Shown: in pieces, positions 60,501 through 62,732 of the stretch
Layout of the letters: each line of letters starts with the position of its first letter
Numbering within the stretch: position 1 is the first letter of the stretch
Source of the DNA: Aricia agestis
Taxonomy: Eukaryota > Arthropoda > Insecta > Lepidoptera > Lycaenidae
Length of the DNA stretch: 64,000 nt
Direction: 5' to 3'
Assembly (NCBI RefSeq): GCF_905147365.1
Contig: NC_056406.1
Span: 942,501 to 1,006,500 of the forward strand
Notes under the pieces: model-generated
Told to the model about the DNA's origin: nothing
What the model saw: only the letters and a program-made list of their open reading frames with translations
Database searches by the model: none
Translations under genes and position numbers: made by a program

Positions 60501-61806
60501 GTGTTTGTTTGCTTTTTATAAGCAGGTATTGTAAGGTAATTTTAGTATTAACTTTTTTTAACTTTAAAAAAATGTGCTAGGCTCCGCGGGCCACAAGGTA
60601 ACAGACGGCGGGCCGCATGTGGTCCGCGGGCCGCTTGTTGGCCATCCTTGTTCTAGAGTCTAGACTCTAGAGTATGACATTACATTTACAAAACTGCATT
60701 TGGTCTTTAAAAATAAATAAATATCCAATGTGCGCTACTAATCACTGCTTTTTGCGTCCTCTGCGTAGACACTACAACGAGTTTGTCGATGAACAGCGAA
60801 GAAGATACGTTCGAGGAGCAGCCGCTGCTGGGGTGCTCGCAGGAGCAGTTCGAGTGCGGCGGCGGGGGCGGAGGGGGCGGCGCGGTGGAGTGCATCCCGC
60901 TATCCTGGCGCTGCGACGGTAGACTCGACTGCACCGATGGCTCCGACGAAACCTTGCATTGTAGTAAGTGTACAAATAATAATAAATTACTTACCCTAAA
61001 AAAGGACACTTTTTTTAATTATGGTCCGTTCCCTTGCCTTTGCTTGGTCTTAATTATACTTACATTTTCACGTAACATTTAAATGTTGATCTACGTAATT
61101 AGGCCACAAAAACACGACATCATGCGGACCGGAGACGTTCCGGTGCGGCGCATCGGGGGCGTGCGTGCCGGCGACGGCGTTCTGCGACGGCGTGACGGAC
61201 TGCCCGCGCGGGGAGGACGAGGCCCGCTGCGCCTGCCCCTCCGGCTCCTTTCGCTGCGCCTCATCAGCGCACTGCCTTGATACGGTAAATATCGATTAAA
61301 TATTTGCGTTGAAGAATAAAAAACCTATCCTTTGCAAATTTTGACATTAGTGACGGATACGATATCACGTAATACTGTACACTAATAATAATTGTGATTG
61401 TTGAGTTTCACTTTACATCCATGTATCTTATAGGAAGTATCTTGTCGCTCCTACTGTGATAACTGATGAAGTTAAACATATTATTCGGAATCTAACCTGG
61501 TAAAATTGCCTTCCTAACGAGTAGTTACTACGAGTAGTTATTTACTATTTAAAAATAATGCATATTGTATGATATTCTCGTCGTAGAAATTGTATTGCGA
61601 CGGGGACAAGGACTGCGAGGACGGGTCGGACGAGCCGCCGGGGTGCTCGGCGCGCGCAGCGGCGGCGGCGGAGGGGGCGGAGTGCGCGCGTGGCGTGCGC
61701 TGTGGCGGCCGCTGCGTCGACGAGCCGCTCGTGTGCGACGGCCGCGACCACTGCCAGGACGGCAAAGCCAACGGCACCGGGTCCGACGAGGATCCTTTGG
61801 CGTGCT
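6620..61806 (+). CDS. LRP1: LDL receptor-related protein 1 (LRP1 orthologue), 51 exons seen, 3' end outside window
   Basis: A giant endocytic and signalling receptor, a type I membrane protein of the LDL receptor family. It binds and internalises many extracellular ligands, with propellers releasing cargo at endosomal pH. The 51 exons give 8641 coding bases with consistent splice phases and GT/AG borders. The domain order is signal peptide, LDLa x3, EGF x2, propeller, EGF, propeller, EGF, LDLa x6, EGF x2, four propellers separated by EGFs, EGF, LDLa x8+. This matches LRP1 rather than LRP2 (which opens with a longer LDLa cluster) or the single-cluster receptors. The last exon ends in phase 1 with a donor, so the gene continues. 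Introns 1, 12 and 15 are each about 10 kb because of transposons. The LDLa cluster sizes differ from vertebrate LRP1. Confidence 0.9.
7156..7198. repeat. Perfect 18-bp-arm hairpin
   Basis: aagaatccacgatcgaag at 7156-7173 is matched exactly in reverse complement at 7181-7198, with a 7-base loop. No flanking duplication is evident. It may be the core of a decayed foldback. Confidence 0.6.
7268..7403. mobile_element. MITE with about 20-bp terminal inverted repeats
   Basis: The ends are aatttcaccaacgtctgtta (7268-7287) and its exact reverse complement at 7384-7403. The body is AT-rich with a GA microsatellite at about 7340-7353. The 136-bp length and lack of an ORF fit a non-autonomous DNA element. 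No clear target duplication is seen, so the superfamily is unknown. Confidence 0.65.
8025..8307. mobile_element. hAT-type MITE
   Basis: The terminal inverted repeats are cagcgttgccaga (8025-8037) and tctggcaacgctg (8295-8307). The flanks gcattgtt (8017-8024) and gtattgtt (8308-8315) form an 8-bp target duplication with one mismatch. CAG-starting ends plus an 8-bp duplication are the hallmarks of hAT elements. No transposase ORF, so it is non-autonomous. Confidence 0.75.
9417..10556. mobile_element. Foldback element with about 215-bp inverted repeats
   Basis: 9420-9640 (starting gtcgcagggaaaagaagata) recurs as its near-perfect reverse complement at 10337-10552. The 690-bp centre holds no sizeable ORF. 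The arms include nested palindromic words (gggatatccc, ccctaggg). The right end runs into a TA microsatellite (10551-10575), which hides any TA target duplication. This is a non-autonomous long-inverted-repeat element of unknown superfamily. Confidence 0.75.
10551..10575. repeat. TA microsatellite
   Basis: An uninterrupted run of about 12 TA units directly at the right end of the foldback. Confidence 0.85.
10590..10740 (+). repeat. Dispersed repeat fragment ending in cagctagt
   Basis: It contains cgataaatcgatctagct, a cggataccgagc...gctcggtca stretch and a terminal cagctagt. The same words flank the mariner at 49290-49363 and 50657-50690, so this is one dispersed family. The terminal cagctagt resembles the 3' ends of common lepidopteran repeats; the family assignment (RTE- or Helitron-related) is uncertain. 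Confidence 0.5.
11541..11690 (-). repeat. Lepidopteran LINE 3'-end type fragment (antisense)
   Basis: Beginning with an A-rich run and reading gggcaaacgagc, cgtcgcccatgaacactcg and gcgttgccggctttttaag, this looks like the reverse complement of a very common lepidopteran LINE 3' region. The recognition is from memory of word patterns, not a search. Confidence 0.5.
15870..16005. mobile_element. Candidate MITE, first of an adjacent pair
   Basis: The left end gcctgtttcac...ataagtgccagata mirrors the right end tatccggtacttat...gtgaaaaaggc, giving imperfect inverted repeats of about 30 bp. The interior contains related inverted words around tgacagatag. There is no ORF. The exact ends are uncertain. 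Confidence 0.5.
16009..16181. mobile_element. PIF/Harbinger-like MITE with TTA target duplication
   Basis: The ends ggccgtattcact...gattagtg and cactaatcacagtgaatacaggcc(c) are about 38-bp inverted repeats. Both flanks read tta (16006-16008 and 16182-16184). A 3-bp TTA duplication with GGCC-starting ends fits PIF/Harbinger. It has no ORF and lies immediately next to the preceding MITE. Confidence 0.65.
16431..18812 (+). CDS. LRP1: LRP1 exons 2-4: LDLa cluster I (three repeats)
   Basis: Exons: 16431-16583, 17560-17691, 18666-18812, all phase 1 to phase 1, one LDLa repeat each (about residues 28-171). Each has six cysteines and the calcium-binding acidic end: DASDELNC, HDASDEDPYMC, LDGSDEWDIC. 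LDLa repeats bind ligand through acidic residues around a calcium. Phase-1 one-domain exons are typical of this family and allow repeat gain. Vertebrate LRP1 has two repeats here, so the third is a lineage difference or an insect feature. Confidence 0.88.
16657..17096. mobile_element. Candidate DNA transposon remnant with CAGGGCTCGG ends
   Basis: The left end cagggctcggaacc (16657) and the right end ggtttccgagccctg (17096) form inverted repeats. Related inner words (accggta, aaccaggt) repeat on both sides. The 440-bp length fits a non-autonomous element. CAGGG ends suggest hAT, but I could not find the expected 8-bp duplication. Confidence 0.55.
17109..17233. repeat. Long hairpin (about 57-bp arms) in intron 2
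   Basis: 17109-17165, beginning gaaactgttttgagactcaa, pairs with 17173-17233 with only a few mismatches around a short loop. It lies 12 bases beyond the preceding element. The stem length and few mismatches would make a stable RNA hairpin in the LRP1 pre-mRNA. Confidence 0.75.
17692..18665. other. LRP1 intron 3, with a GC-rich patch
   Basis: No exon seen. 17880-17955 has paired words (gaggggcgagtcggg, gagaggcggcaaa) that may be a repeat fragment. 18070-18215 is unusually GC-rich for an intron here, with many CpGs (gacgcgcggtaacgg, ccgcgggacggcgg). It could be a regulatory element or an old repeat. Confidence 0.35.
19117..21897 (+). CDS. LRP1: LRP1 exons 5-10: EGF 1-2 and beta-propeller 1
   Basis: Exons: 19117-19227, 19450-19720, 20063-20178, 20561-20723, 21179-21404, 21723-21897. 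EGF1 (CPEHGCDACRPTHEG...) is followed by a calcium-type EGF2 beginning DSDECTWEGAC. The propeller then covers about residues 250-525, with the repeats HLAVDWIANNWYFGD, LRGFAIDPIAG, VLYWADAYLECIERVNYDG and a closing strand VLVYHRQRQP. The first two blades are divergent, as in LRP1 proteins known to me. For exon 5 the acceptor at 19115-19116 was chosen because the stronger-looking TTACAG six bases downstream would create a TAA codon at the junction. Introns 4 and 6-9 (304-455 bp) show nothing notable. Confidence 0.87.
22151..22800 (+). CDS. LRP1: LRP1 exons 11-12: EGF 3 and start of beta-propeller 2
   Basis: Exon 11 (22151-22282) is one EGF domain with both boundaries in phase 1: HPCSVHKGGCAHLCL through RHGYRLVGHGDC. 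Exon 12 (22629-22800) starts the second propeller (VSEDVYLALARG ... GQMLYYCDVHR) and ends in phase 2 at a GTATGT donor. It joins exon 13 across the 10.8-kb transposon-filled intron 12. Intron 11 (346 bp) is AT-rich with no feature. Confidence 0.87.
23226..23282. repeat. TA microsatellite (about 57 bp)
   Basis: A pure alternating TA tract between a (taaa)n region and unique sequence. Confidence 0.9.
24735..25470 (+). repeat. Lepidopteran repeat with three imperfect tandem units and a foldback junction
   Basis: Units starting near 24777, 25011 and 25170 share atctcaggaactactggtcc, ctttcagtgttagatagccc and gaagaaatagaggaaaa. Between units 1 and 2 there are two inverted repeats (ctcaggaact...agttcctgag at about 24943-24972, and cactgaaagaattttt...aaaaattctttcagtg at 24978-25033), a sign of a copy switching orientation. 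The family ends with cgcgagcgaagccgcgcgg near 25445-25465, an ending common in lepidopteran repeats. Confidence 0.65.
25685..26098 (-). mobile_element. tRNA-derived SINE
   Basis: On the minus strand the head resembles a tRNA, with an A-box-like gtccagtggtccagagcg (about 26067-26088) and a B-box-like gaggtttgattccc (about 26038-26051). A body follows with cgtgtcggtcgtccgtccc and cctggtttcaatgaaacc. The tail ends accggtgtgggggtt plus ATT repeats. This is a pol III SINE of a type widespread in moths. A possible target duplication rich in ttataataata surrounds it but is blurred by the ATT tail. Confidence 0.8.
26105..26962. repeat. 858-bp near-perfect palindrome with an ORF in each arm
   Basis: The two arms (about 26105-26492 and 26575-26962) mirror each other around 26533.5 with no mismatch I could find. 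The centre is an AT-rich set of nested palindromes. Each arm encodes the same 63-residue ORF (MGYLLTNESILALLFIVPVI...) at 26277-26468 (-) and 26602-26790 (+). Its N-terminal half is hydrophobic, like a single membrane span. A third partial copy of the outer arm lies at about 26985-27150. This is a foldback element or a very recent inverted duplication. Confidence 0.7.
27160..27426. repeat. 267-bp hairpin palindrome
   Basis: 133-bp arms mirror exactly or nearly so around position 27293 (aattaaaaccta-c-taggttttaatt). The right arm continues into a sequence that recurs inverted at about 28600-28842. The two together look like the terminal inverted repeats of a small element whose left end carries an extra snap-back copy. 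Confidence 0.7.
27307..28842. mobile_element. Element with about 240-bp terminal inverted repeats around a Cys-rich ORF
   Basis: 27307-27544 is repeated as its reverse complement at 28600-28842, with few differences, including a CpG-rich cgcgcgcgcgtaaacaaaca block. The intervening 1.05 kb holds a 95-codon ORF with a polyadenylation-type aataaa at about 27930. No transposase is visible. It could be a non-autonomous DNA transposon, or a remnant of a virus with hairpin-bearing terminal repeats. The evidence does not decide. Confidence 0.6.
27517..27804 (+). CDS. Hypothetical Cys-rich (zinc-binding type) protein in the inverted-repeat element
   Basis: 95 codons starting MVVVIDVDRFF. Three CxxC pairs (CFNCGA, CSICK, ECPVCC) are spread over residues 41-95, and the spacing suggests zinc binding. 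The start codon and first 9 codons lie inside the left inverted repeat, so the right repeat (about 28601-28624, minus) carries a second copy of the start without the body. The leader has ttctgtgctgtgatagtca just upstream, and aataaa follows about 125 bases after the stop. I do not recognise the family. Confidence 0.45.
   Translation: MVVVIDVDRFFKRSDYKNYFKDKIKWPSTHFVIQKKCFNCGATTKNNINIIINHFVLPMKRKNIKSLYKSSFFWCSICKYAIYDHYPDVECPVCC
30137..33216 (+). mobile_element. Tc1/mariner-superfamily element with about 620-bp terminal inverted repeats
   Basis: The ends cagggtggtccaattagtga (30137) and its mirror ending at 33216 are flanked by TA on both sides. The inverted repeats extend inward to about 30763 and from about 32594, with high identity. 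The centre encodes an intact, spliced transposase. Very long inverted repeats are uncommon for this superfamily. Intact ORF, intact ends and TA duplication suggest a young autonomous copy. Confidence 0.85.
31202..32475 (+). CDS. Tc1/mariner-type transposase, two exons
   Basis: Exon 1 is 31202-31529 and exon 2 is 31733-32475. The intron has GTGAGT and a TTTGCAG acceptor and keeps frame (phase 1). About 356 residues. N-terminal helix-turn-helix: TSSRKITRRTGIPRTTVLRIL. Catalytic acids: WTDESRF, FQQDGAPCH, and SPDLNPIDFF as third motif. With the D of NPID as the third acid there are 41 residues between the second and third (DD41D by my count). The C-terminus ends GGRTFENLL. All motifs are present with no stops, so it may be functional. 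It cuts and pastes the element via its inverted repeats. Confidence 0.87.
33235..33493. mobile_element. Palindromic TA-flanked MITE
   Basis: The arms cagtgtgtaataaaaataag... and ...cttatttttgttacaccctg are about 115-bp near-perfect inverted repeats with a short centre. TA lies on both flanks, in TA microsatellites. It is probably mobilised by a Tc1/mariner-type transposase. It sits 18 bases from the end of the long-repeat element. Confidence 0.75.
33494..33552. repeat. TA microsatellite (about 58 bp)
   Basis: An alternating TA tract immediately after the MITE. Confidence 0.9.
33637..34638 (+). CDS. LRP1: LRP1 exons 13-15: middle blades of propeller 2
   Basis: Exons: 33637-33734, 33980-34112, 34483-34638 (phases 2>1, 1>2, 2>2). 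They encode YEIVRQKLDGSGREVFIG, CEGLAIDWMGGNLFWTDDALG, PRAITLDPDNGVMYWSVW and WPNGLALDMTRHHLYW. These are the classic F/YWTD blade repeats with LDP/LDM strands. Exon 15 ends inside the tryptophan codon of LYW, and the next exon, 9.6 kb away, completes it. Introns 13 and 14 (245 and 370 bp) carry no feature. Confidence 0.9.
34964..35537 (+). repeat. 5' LTR of the chimeric element
   Basis: TATA-like catataaaaag at about 35242-35252, followed about 30 bases on by an initiator-like ttcagttcg (35274-35282). The polyadenylation signal aataaa is at 35473-35478. This implies U3 to about 35275, R to about 35500 and U5 to 35537. Repeated tagtgattgg/ttagtg words fill 35376-35470. The primer-binding site begins just after (tggtgtcagaagtggga at 35540). 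Confidence 0.8.
35564..37020 (+). pseudogene. Broken gag of the chimeric LTR element
   Basis: ATG at 35564 opens MPLTPREDFK but stops at 35690-35692. The frame then changes across a proline-coding, CCGCCC-rich minisatellite (about 35680-35900). The main frame runs to an in-frame TAG at 36340-36342 and resumes at once to 37020. It holds five 11-residue coiled-coil-like repeats (ALQESQDRKLG type, about 35968-36130), a second coiled coil, then the retrotransposon Gag core (VPPYDGTTSWNAYRRQF ...) and a CCHC knuckle CYRCGERGHLQLNC near 36930-36971. The TAG could be a readthrough stop, but the upstream frame break suggests a pseudogene. Confidence 0.75.
37021..37171 (+). repeat. LINE 3'-region fragment at the gag-virus junction
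   Basis: Begins right after the gag stop: acgtgggagagccatgcttc, gggccggctggacc, cgtgaaacagcgcttgcgct, tgagtttaccggaggcccaa. These words belong to a LINE 3' region common in Lepidoptera, by word memory only. It runs straight into the viral segment near 37172, so three unrelated sequences abut without spacers. Confidence 0.5.
37172..37620 (-). pseudogene. Endogenous viral helicase, C-terminal part (motifs V-VI)
   Basis: On the minus strand this continues the helicase after the nested gypsy element. It carries VLTIHEAQGLTSPSVIII (motif V type) and VVAISRHTNTCVYYT (motif VI type), both characteristic of superfamily-1 helicases of alphavirus-like plus-strand RNA viruses. The frame is open until it meets the LINE fragment, where a stop is supplied at 37142-37144. 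The ctgg at 37617-37620 is one copy of the gypsy target duplication. Confidence 0.82.
37621..38228 (-). repeat. 3' LTR of the nested gypsy
   Basis: 608 bp, TGTAGCG...CCTACA on the minus strand. It includes a tRNA T-arm-like segment (atcgggattcgaacccgat, 37775-37793). Confidence 0.92.
38253..41405 (-). CDS. Pol of the nested gypsy element (protease, RT, RNase H, integrase)
   Basis: 1050 codons, intact. Protease YLIDTGSDLCVFP at about residue 42. RT: GYRALNARTIPDCYP (with D before the GDYRA), FSTIDLVKAFNQLPV and YGFIDDILVFSET. RNase H: IQTDASDKAIGAVLQQ and YTDHKPLTF. Integrase: CQECHECQSNKVGRH zinc finger, then HMDIISMPLKN, ITTDRGRQFESSLF and GLVERLHRQLK (D,D,E core). The C-terminus is basic. 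No env follows. The order RT-RNase H-integrase is that of Ty3/gypsy elements. It copies and integrates the element. Confidence 0.93.
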   Translation of the reverse strand: MQIPVHFQFGKRQKQSLEAVSGCYQQQGRLFITDRKSKVQYLIDTGSDLCVFPRSAVRAPANTKSTYELFAANGTVISTYGFINLKLDLGLHRAFEWWFTIADVTRAIIGVDFLSFYNLLVDCRNQRLVDGLTSLSVSSPHQPSNDNIASVRTVYDDSAYHQLLREFPNITRPAGKDRVIKHNTVHHIRTTPGPPVCSHPRRLDPERLAIAKKQFEEMVQNGTARPSQSSWSSPLHLAKKKDDGWRPCGDYRALNARTIPDCYPVRHIQDFAYHLAGKRIFSTIDLVKAFNQLPVCEEDIPKTAITTPFGMFEFPYMTFGLRNAAQTFQRFIDEVLQNLDFTYGFIDDILVFSETEEQHKQHLKQLFQRLEDYAVLINTSKCVFGQSKVTFLGYTVSAEGISPHATKVQAIQDFPQPKTVKELRRFLGMVNFYRRFIPKAGAFQAPLNALLAGPKVKGSQPINFTADQLQAFELCKKSLSEAAILSYPDPKLELAIQTDASDKAIGAVLQQKSEKGWQPIAFFSKKLSPVQTKYSPYDRELLAIYQAIRHFRHMVEARTFTIYTDHKPLTFAFTTRRDNCSPRQFRYLDYISQFSTDIRFIGGTENCVADTLSRIEEVGLTLVDYRSLARDQESDPELQTLLQSGSSLRLEKMNVPGTDVVVYCDTSTPLPRPYITPSQRRHVFKTLHCLSHPGTKASVRLVTERFVWPGVKKDCRQWCQECHECQSNKVGRHTSAPLKQFSLPTARFRHIHMDIISMPLKNDFRYCLTIVDRFTRWPEAYPLRDITAESCAAAFIAGWVSRFGCPERITTDRGRQFESSLFKNLANLLGATHHTTTAYHPAANGLVERLHRQLKSAISCHSTTNWVETLPIVLLGIRTAWKEDLRASCAELVYGEPLRLPGEFFATSNSSTLEDLSEFGNRLRNHFSRLSPQATSWHGNRTFYVPKNLKDATYVYLRQGPERKTLQPAYLGPFKVVRRGSKAYVIEVQGQEQTVTIDRLKPAYVTSEGSTPSEKTSSPAEDTTPMTTTTPEPKRTRSGRRVRFPDYYRP
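41354..42202 (-). CDS. Gag of the nested gypsy element
   Basis: About 282 residues from ATG at 42202 (MQDEAGASDKM), the first ATG downstream of the 5' LTR. The capsid-like region VRIPPFWPEEPEVWFAQVES is typical of CsRn1/Kabuki-type Gag. An Arg/Ser-rich stretch (RSRSQHRHRSHSRHRSRSRE) precedes the CHCC motif CWYHFSFGPKARKCKSPC. It overlaps pol by about 50 bases in a different frame, so pol is probably made by -1 frameshifting. It forms the particle that packages the element RNA. Confidence 0.88.
   Translation of the reverse strand: MQDEAGASDKMAGEQGTATDRMACGHINSGEVYRVGVRIPPFWPEEPEVWFAQVESQFTISGVSSDATKFNFITSQLDQEHARIVKDIIVDPPSSNKYEKLKCELIKRISQSREKKILRLLQHEELGDRTPSQFLRHLKSLAGPDIPNDVLLTLWSSRLPPHVQAIVASQRKHDLEEVADLADRVNDIVQPQVASASAASPSSLALKVEALTKRLERLTHSSRFSPRSRSQHRHRSHSRHRSRSRERPDGHPHCWYHFSFGPKARKCKSPCTFNSGNAKSSH
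42232..42837 (-). repeat. 5' LTR of the nested gypsy
   Basis: 606 bp, virtually identical to the 3' copy. The T-arm-like segment is at 42386-42404. The near identity dates the insertion as very recent. Confidence 0.92.
42838..43984 (-). pseudogene. Endogenous plus-strand RNA virus helicase, N-terminal part (motifs I-III)
   Basis: From 43984 downward the minus strand is open through a charged region, then GVPGCGKTTWI (Walker A) at about 43165-43200. A one-base shift near 43075-43080 follows, then LIVDEALM (Walker B) and GDINQLPFIER (motif III). This motif set is that of superfamily-1 replicase helicases of alphavirus-like viruses, closest in style to virga/nege-like viruses. At 42838 it is cut by the nested gypsy and resumes at 37620. 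At 43985 it meets the truncated 3' LTR. It is antisense both to the carrier element and to LRP1. No RdRp or methyltransferase was found. Confidence 0.85.
43985..44145 (+). repeat. Truncated 3' LTR of the chimeric element
   Basis: It matches 35377-35537 base for base except two substitutions. It lacks U3 and the first part of R. It ends CGTTACA followed by the atat duplication. Confidence 0.88.
44231..46581 (+). CDS. LRP1: LRP1 exons 16-17: last blades of propeller 2
   Basis: Exon 16 (44231-44373, phase 2>1) completes the split Trp codon and reads CDTYLNRVERIQVTSDG ... KPYGLAIYE. Exon 17 (46450-46581, phase 1>1) reads GEVIWSEHGSGLVRRLAANG ... PPLYSLTLVVAS. These align in order with the closing blades of LRP1 propeller 2. 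Intron 16 carries the Tc1-like relic listed separately. 46094-46449 is otherwise AT-rich without a feature. Confidence 0.88.
44444..46091 (-). mobile_element. Decayed Tc1-like transposon
   Basis: The ends cacttgcgtgcaaaaaaatc (44444) and its mirror ending gcacgcaagtg (46091) have TA on both flanks. Transposase relics on the minus strand are an N-terminal helix-turn-helix (NKASQAGALLRAEFRQRVVA..., 45480-45755) and a C-terminal end (DWPARTPNLNPIEHPWGELK, 44736-44936) with the third catalytic acid E. The middle is broken by frame changes and stops. Size 1.65 kb, as expected. A dead copy. Confidence 0.82.
46808..48967 (+). CDS. LRP1: LRP1 exons 18-24: EGF 4 and LDLa cluster II (six repeats)
   Basis: Exons: 46808-46985, 47216-47298, 47371-47454, 47656-47820, 48027-48192, 48432-48513, 48745-48967. 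The EGF CSNNNGGCAQLCLATGAG is followed by six LDLa repeats whose acidic ends read DGSDEDANGHC, DGADESGAVC, KDHSDEEGC, DVSDEAAC, DRSDEENC and DGADEADRC. Proline-rich (RPAPSTPTAPAPRRRP) and threonine-rich (ARTTTTSTTTAPPV) linkers separate the later repeats and may carry O-glycans. Several repeats are split between exons. Vertebrate cluster II has eight repeats and is a main ligand-binding site. Intron lengths 72-240 bp. Confidence 0.88.
49364..50654 (-). mobile_element. Mariner element
   Basis: 1291 bp with about 27-bp inverted repeats (cgaggtctgctatttatgta at 49364; mirror end tacataaatagcagccctcg at 50654) and TA on both flanks. It encodes a mariner transposase on the minus strand with a single frameshift. 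It is inserted inside a cagctagt-type repeat (49230-49363 and 50657-50690). Confidence 0.92.
49429..50480 (-). pseudogene. Mariner transposase, one frameshift
   Basis: Begins MDLTREHFRAMIYYDFRRG (ATG at 50480). Helix-turn-helix regions, then YTGDESWIYAYDPET as first catalytic motif. The second half has ILHHDNASCHTS and YSPDLAPNDFFLFP, giving the D,D34D triad of mariners. The two halves are in different frames, and one missing base in the six-A run at 49870-49875 explains the shift. Otherwise full length, about 350 residues. The single homopolymer break could be a recent mutation or a sequencing error. Confidence 0.9.
50771..52898 (+). CDS. LRP1: LRP1 exons 25-30: EGF 5-6, beta-propeller 3, EGF 7
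   Basis: Exons: 50771-50925, 51401-51488, 51601-51917, 51998-52085, 52229-52617, 52745-52898. The EGF pair CLVAACSHVCAPTPRG and CSQTCQPYKNRHKCTC lies before propeller 3 (about residues 1255-1520), with blades LYWTDVVDDAIYRG, LAVDWIAGNLYWVES, GYVFWTDWEP, WPNGLALDHPARRLYWVDA and HVYWTDWRSNSVVRANKW. The EGF CEQNGGCSHLCLIDSAT closes the module. Exon boundaries at 51917/51998 and 52617/52745 are phase 0. Intron 25 holds a 19-base G run (50979-50997). Confidence 0.9.
50979..50997. repeat. Poly-G run
   Basis: About 19 consecutive G in intron 25. It could form a quadruplex, or the length could be an assembly error. Confidence 0.8.
53243..53372. mobile_element. MITE in intron 30
   Basis: The ends ttgattcataggca..ttggcggacctac and gtaggtctgttaactgcctatgaatcaa form about 28-bp imperfect inverted repeats over 130 bp. 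Internal words (tttggtcg, ttaaattgaca, gaccaac) recur in the intron 51 copy at about 61990-62105. The two are related members of one family. Confidence 0.6.
53401..55438 (+). CDS. LRP1: LRP1 exons 31-36: beta-propeller 4 and EGF 8
   Basis: Exons: 53401-53567, 53787-54010, 54149-54267, 54396-54493, 54789-54930, 55274-55438. The blades are more divergent: ERMLVVARAGEVRGLALE, YAIFWIDMDTYEIKRADV, ARALALDWSARLLYVCGG, KLYWATNDDGEERIETANGD, FAIDIEKDRLYWVNLASAA and PVALDVHGGEVLWADNSDATL. The EGF (CSLRTAQCEHLCVSLSESRS) ends the module. Several YWTD positions are replaced, as is common in insect members. Intron 35 (343 bp) shows nothing notable. Confidence 0.87.
55522..57641 (+). CDS. LRP1: LRP1 exons 37-41: beta-propeller 5 and EGF 9
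   Basis: Exons: 55522-55917, 56000-56136, 56260-56411, 56493-56592, 57482-57641. Blades: AAIDYYAAGEWLYWADGEAG, ALAVDWLAGNLYCSDPSR, AIAIDPVAGWLFLSGGSW, GMVYWTNTYSPSVWRM and HLYWLDTMLGNGSVAV. Exon 41 opens IWSSESQQAPAG and carries the EGF CAVDNGGCEALCLWDGKRAR ending GKNCT. To stay in frame with exon 42, exon 41 must use the weak donor GTCGGT at 57642; a better-looking GTATAC four bases later would shift frame. Intron 40 (889 bp) is AT-rich with no recognised element. Confidence 0.86.
57740..59139 (+). CDS. LRP1: LRP1 exons 42-45: beta-propeller 6
   Basis: Exons: 57740-57842, 58070-58200, 58402-58615, 58748-59139. MYSRLTQIDTIHFEDEKNL, then IALAYEYDTTTIFYSDIQRG, GMVFSADSGMLYWTCAS, RGIDYEPCQMRLYWTNWNE, MPNGLALEHRSRLLYWIDAR and GGWLFWTDWVARAVFRGDR. 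The conserved opening (serine-rich first strand followed by acidic DEKNLN) is close to the matching propeller of other LRP1 proteins. The fourth exon is long and holds three blades. Confidence 0.9.
59269..61806 (+). CDS. LRP1: LRP1 exons 46-51: EGF 10 and LDLa cluster III (eight repeats seen)
   Basis: Exons: 59269-59535, 59610-59751, 59837-60057, 60769-60963, 61103-61284, 61587-61806. The EGF CAMDNGGCAETCTLDASG is followed by LDLa repeats ending GASDEDLYYC, DGADELGC, DGSDEVAC, DGSDELDC, DGSDETLHC, RGEDEARC, DGSDEPPGC and GSDEDPLAC. Repeat five carries an eight-glycine insertion (CGGGGGGGGAVEC). Repeat seven is followed by an Ala-rich linker (SARAAAAAEGAEC). The last exon ends in phase 1 at GTACGT, so further repeats follow outside the window. 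Confidence 0.88.
60078..60650. mobile_element. hAT-type non-autonomous element in intron 48
   Basis: The ends caagggtggccaacc (60078) and ttggccatccttg (60650) are inverted repeats. The flanks ctctagag (60070-60077) and ttctagag (60651-60658) are an 8-bp target duplication with one mismatch. The right part holds the GC-rich words ccgcgggccaca and ggtccgcgggccgc. No intact ORF. Confidence 0.78.
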
Positions 61807-62732
61807 GTACGTAATAACTAATAAAGCACTTATTATTATTTTCTTTTAGACACCGGTACAATTGCCAGTATCATTATAAATCGCTTATCATATTTTATCA
61901 ATTTTCTTAAGGGCTTTTACATCGAAAATTGCACGCGACGTCACGCTATTTCATTTTTTATTTTACTATAAGGTACCATCGAGGAAATCGATTCCTAGGC
62001 AGTTGACAGACCAACGTCATTTGGTCGGATCATGTCAATTTAATGTTAATTGTGATCTGCTGGGTTTGACGAGGCCCCCCATCTGCCTAGGAATGAACTT
62101 CTTTGATAGTACATGAAAAATTTACAGCTAATTTTTCTTGTATCTTATTTTCAAATTCAACTATATTAGTTGAATTTGAAAACAAAGTTTTCTACTAAAA
62201 ATAATAAAATCAATAGTTTACAATGTCTTAAATTAAATATTAACCCACAAATTTTTTGTTGAGTTATGAATGCACTCTTGTTCTAAATGATCTAAAGAAC
62301 GTGACTGCGTAACTATATATAAATTATAATGATGTAAAATTAAAAATATAATACGAATATAATATAATAGAAATAGGTATGTAAAAACTAACGAATTAAC
62401 TGTAAATTGTAATAACTTGACTAACATTTATCTAACATTTTGCACGTCGATAAATCGACAAAATATGTGAAACACTTCTTGAATCGTATCACGCTCTGTA
62501 CCATATTTATGTAAATAAAAAAAAAATAAAAAAAAAAAACTCAATACGTAATATTATGTGTGTTAACCCACATTTTTTTTTTGTTGAGTTAGTTTATTAT
62601 TAGTTTAGTATTTATTAGTTCGGACGAAACAAAACATGTTTAACCAGTGGTAGGCCTCATGTAGACGTTCTAAAAGTGTTAACGTTATTAACCTATTTAG
62701 AAATAAATATTTTGATTTTAATTTCTTAACAC
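61807..62732. other. LRP1 intron 51, first part
   Basis: AT-rich. A MITE-like copy at about 61990-62105 (ends gattcctaggcagttgac and atctgcctaggaatg) is related to that in intron 30. An acccaca(a/t)tttttt..tgttgagtta word recurs at about 62242-62268 and 62565-62590. No exon recognised. Confidence 0.5.

Noticed and set aside
6620..61806. LRP2/megalin or LRP4-6 identity for the host gene
   Set aside because: The N-terminal LDLa cluster is too short for LRP2, and LRP4-6 lack this order of clusters and propellers.
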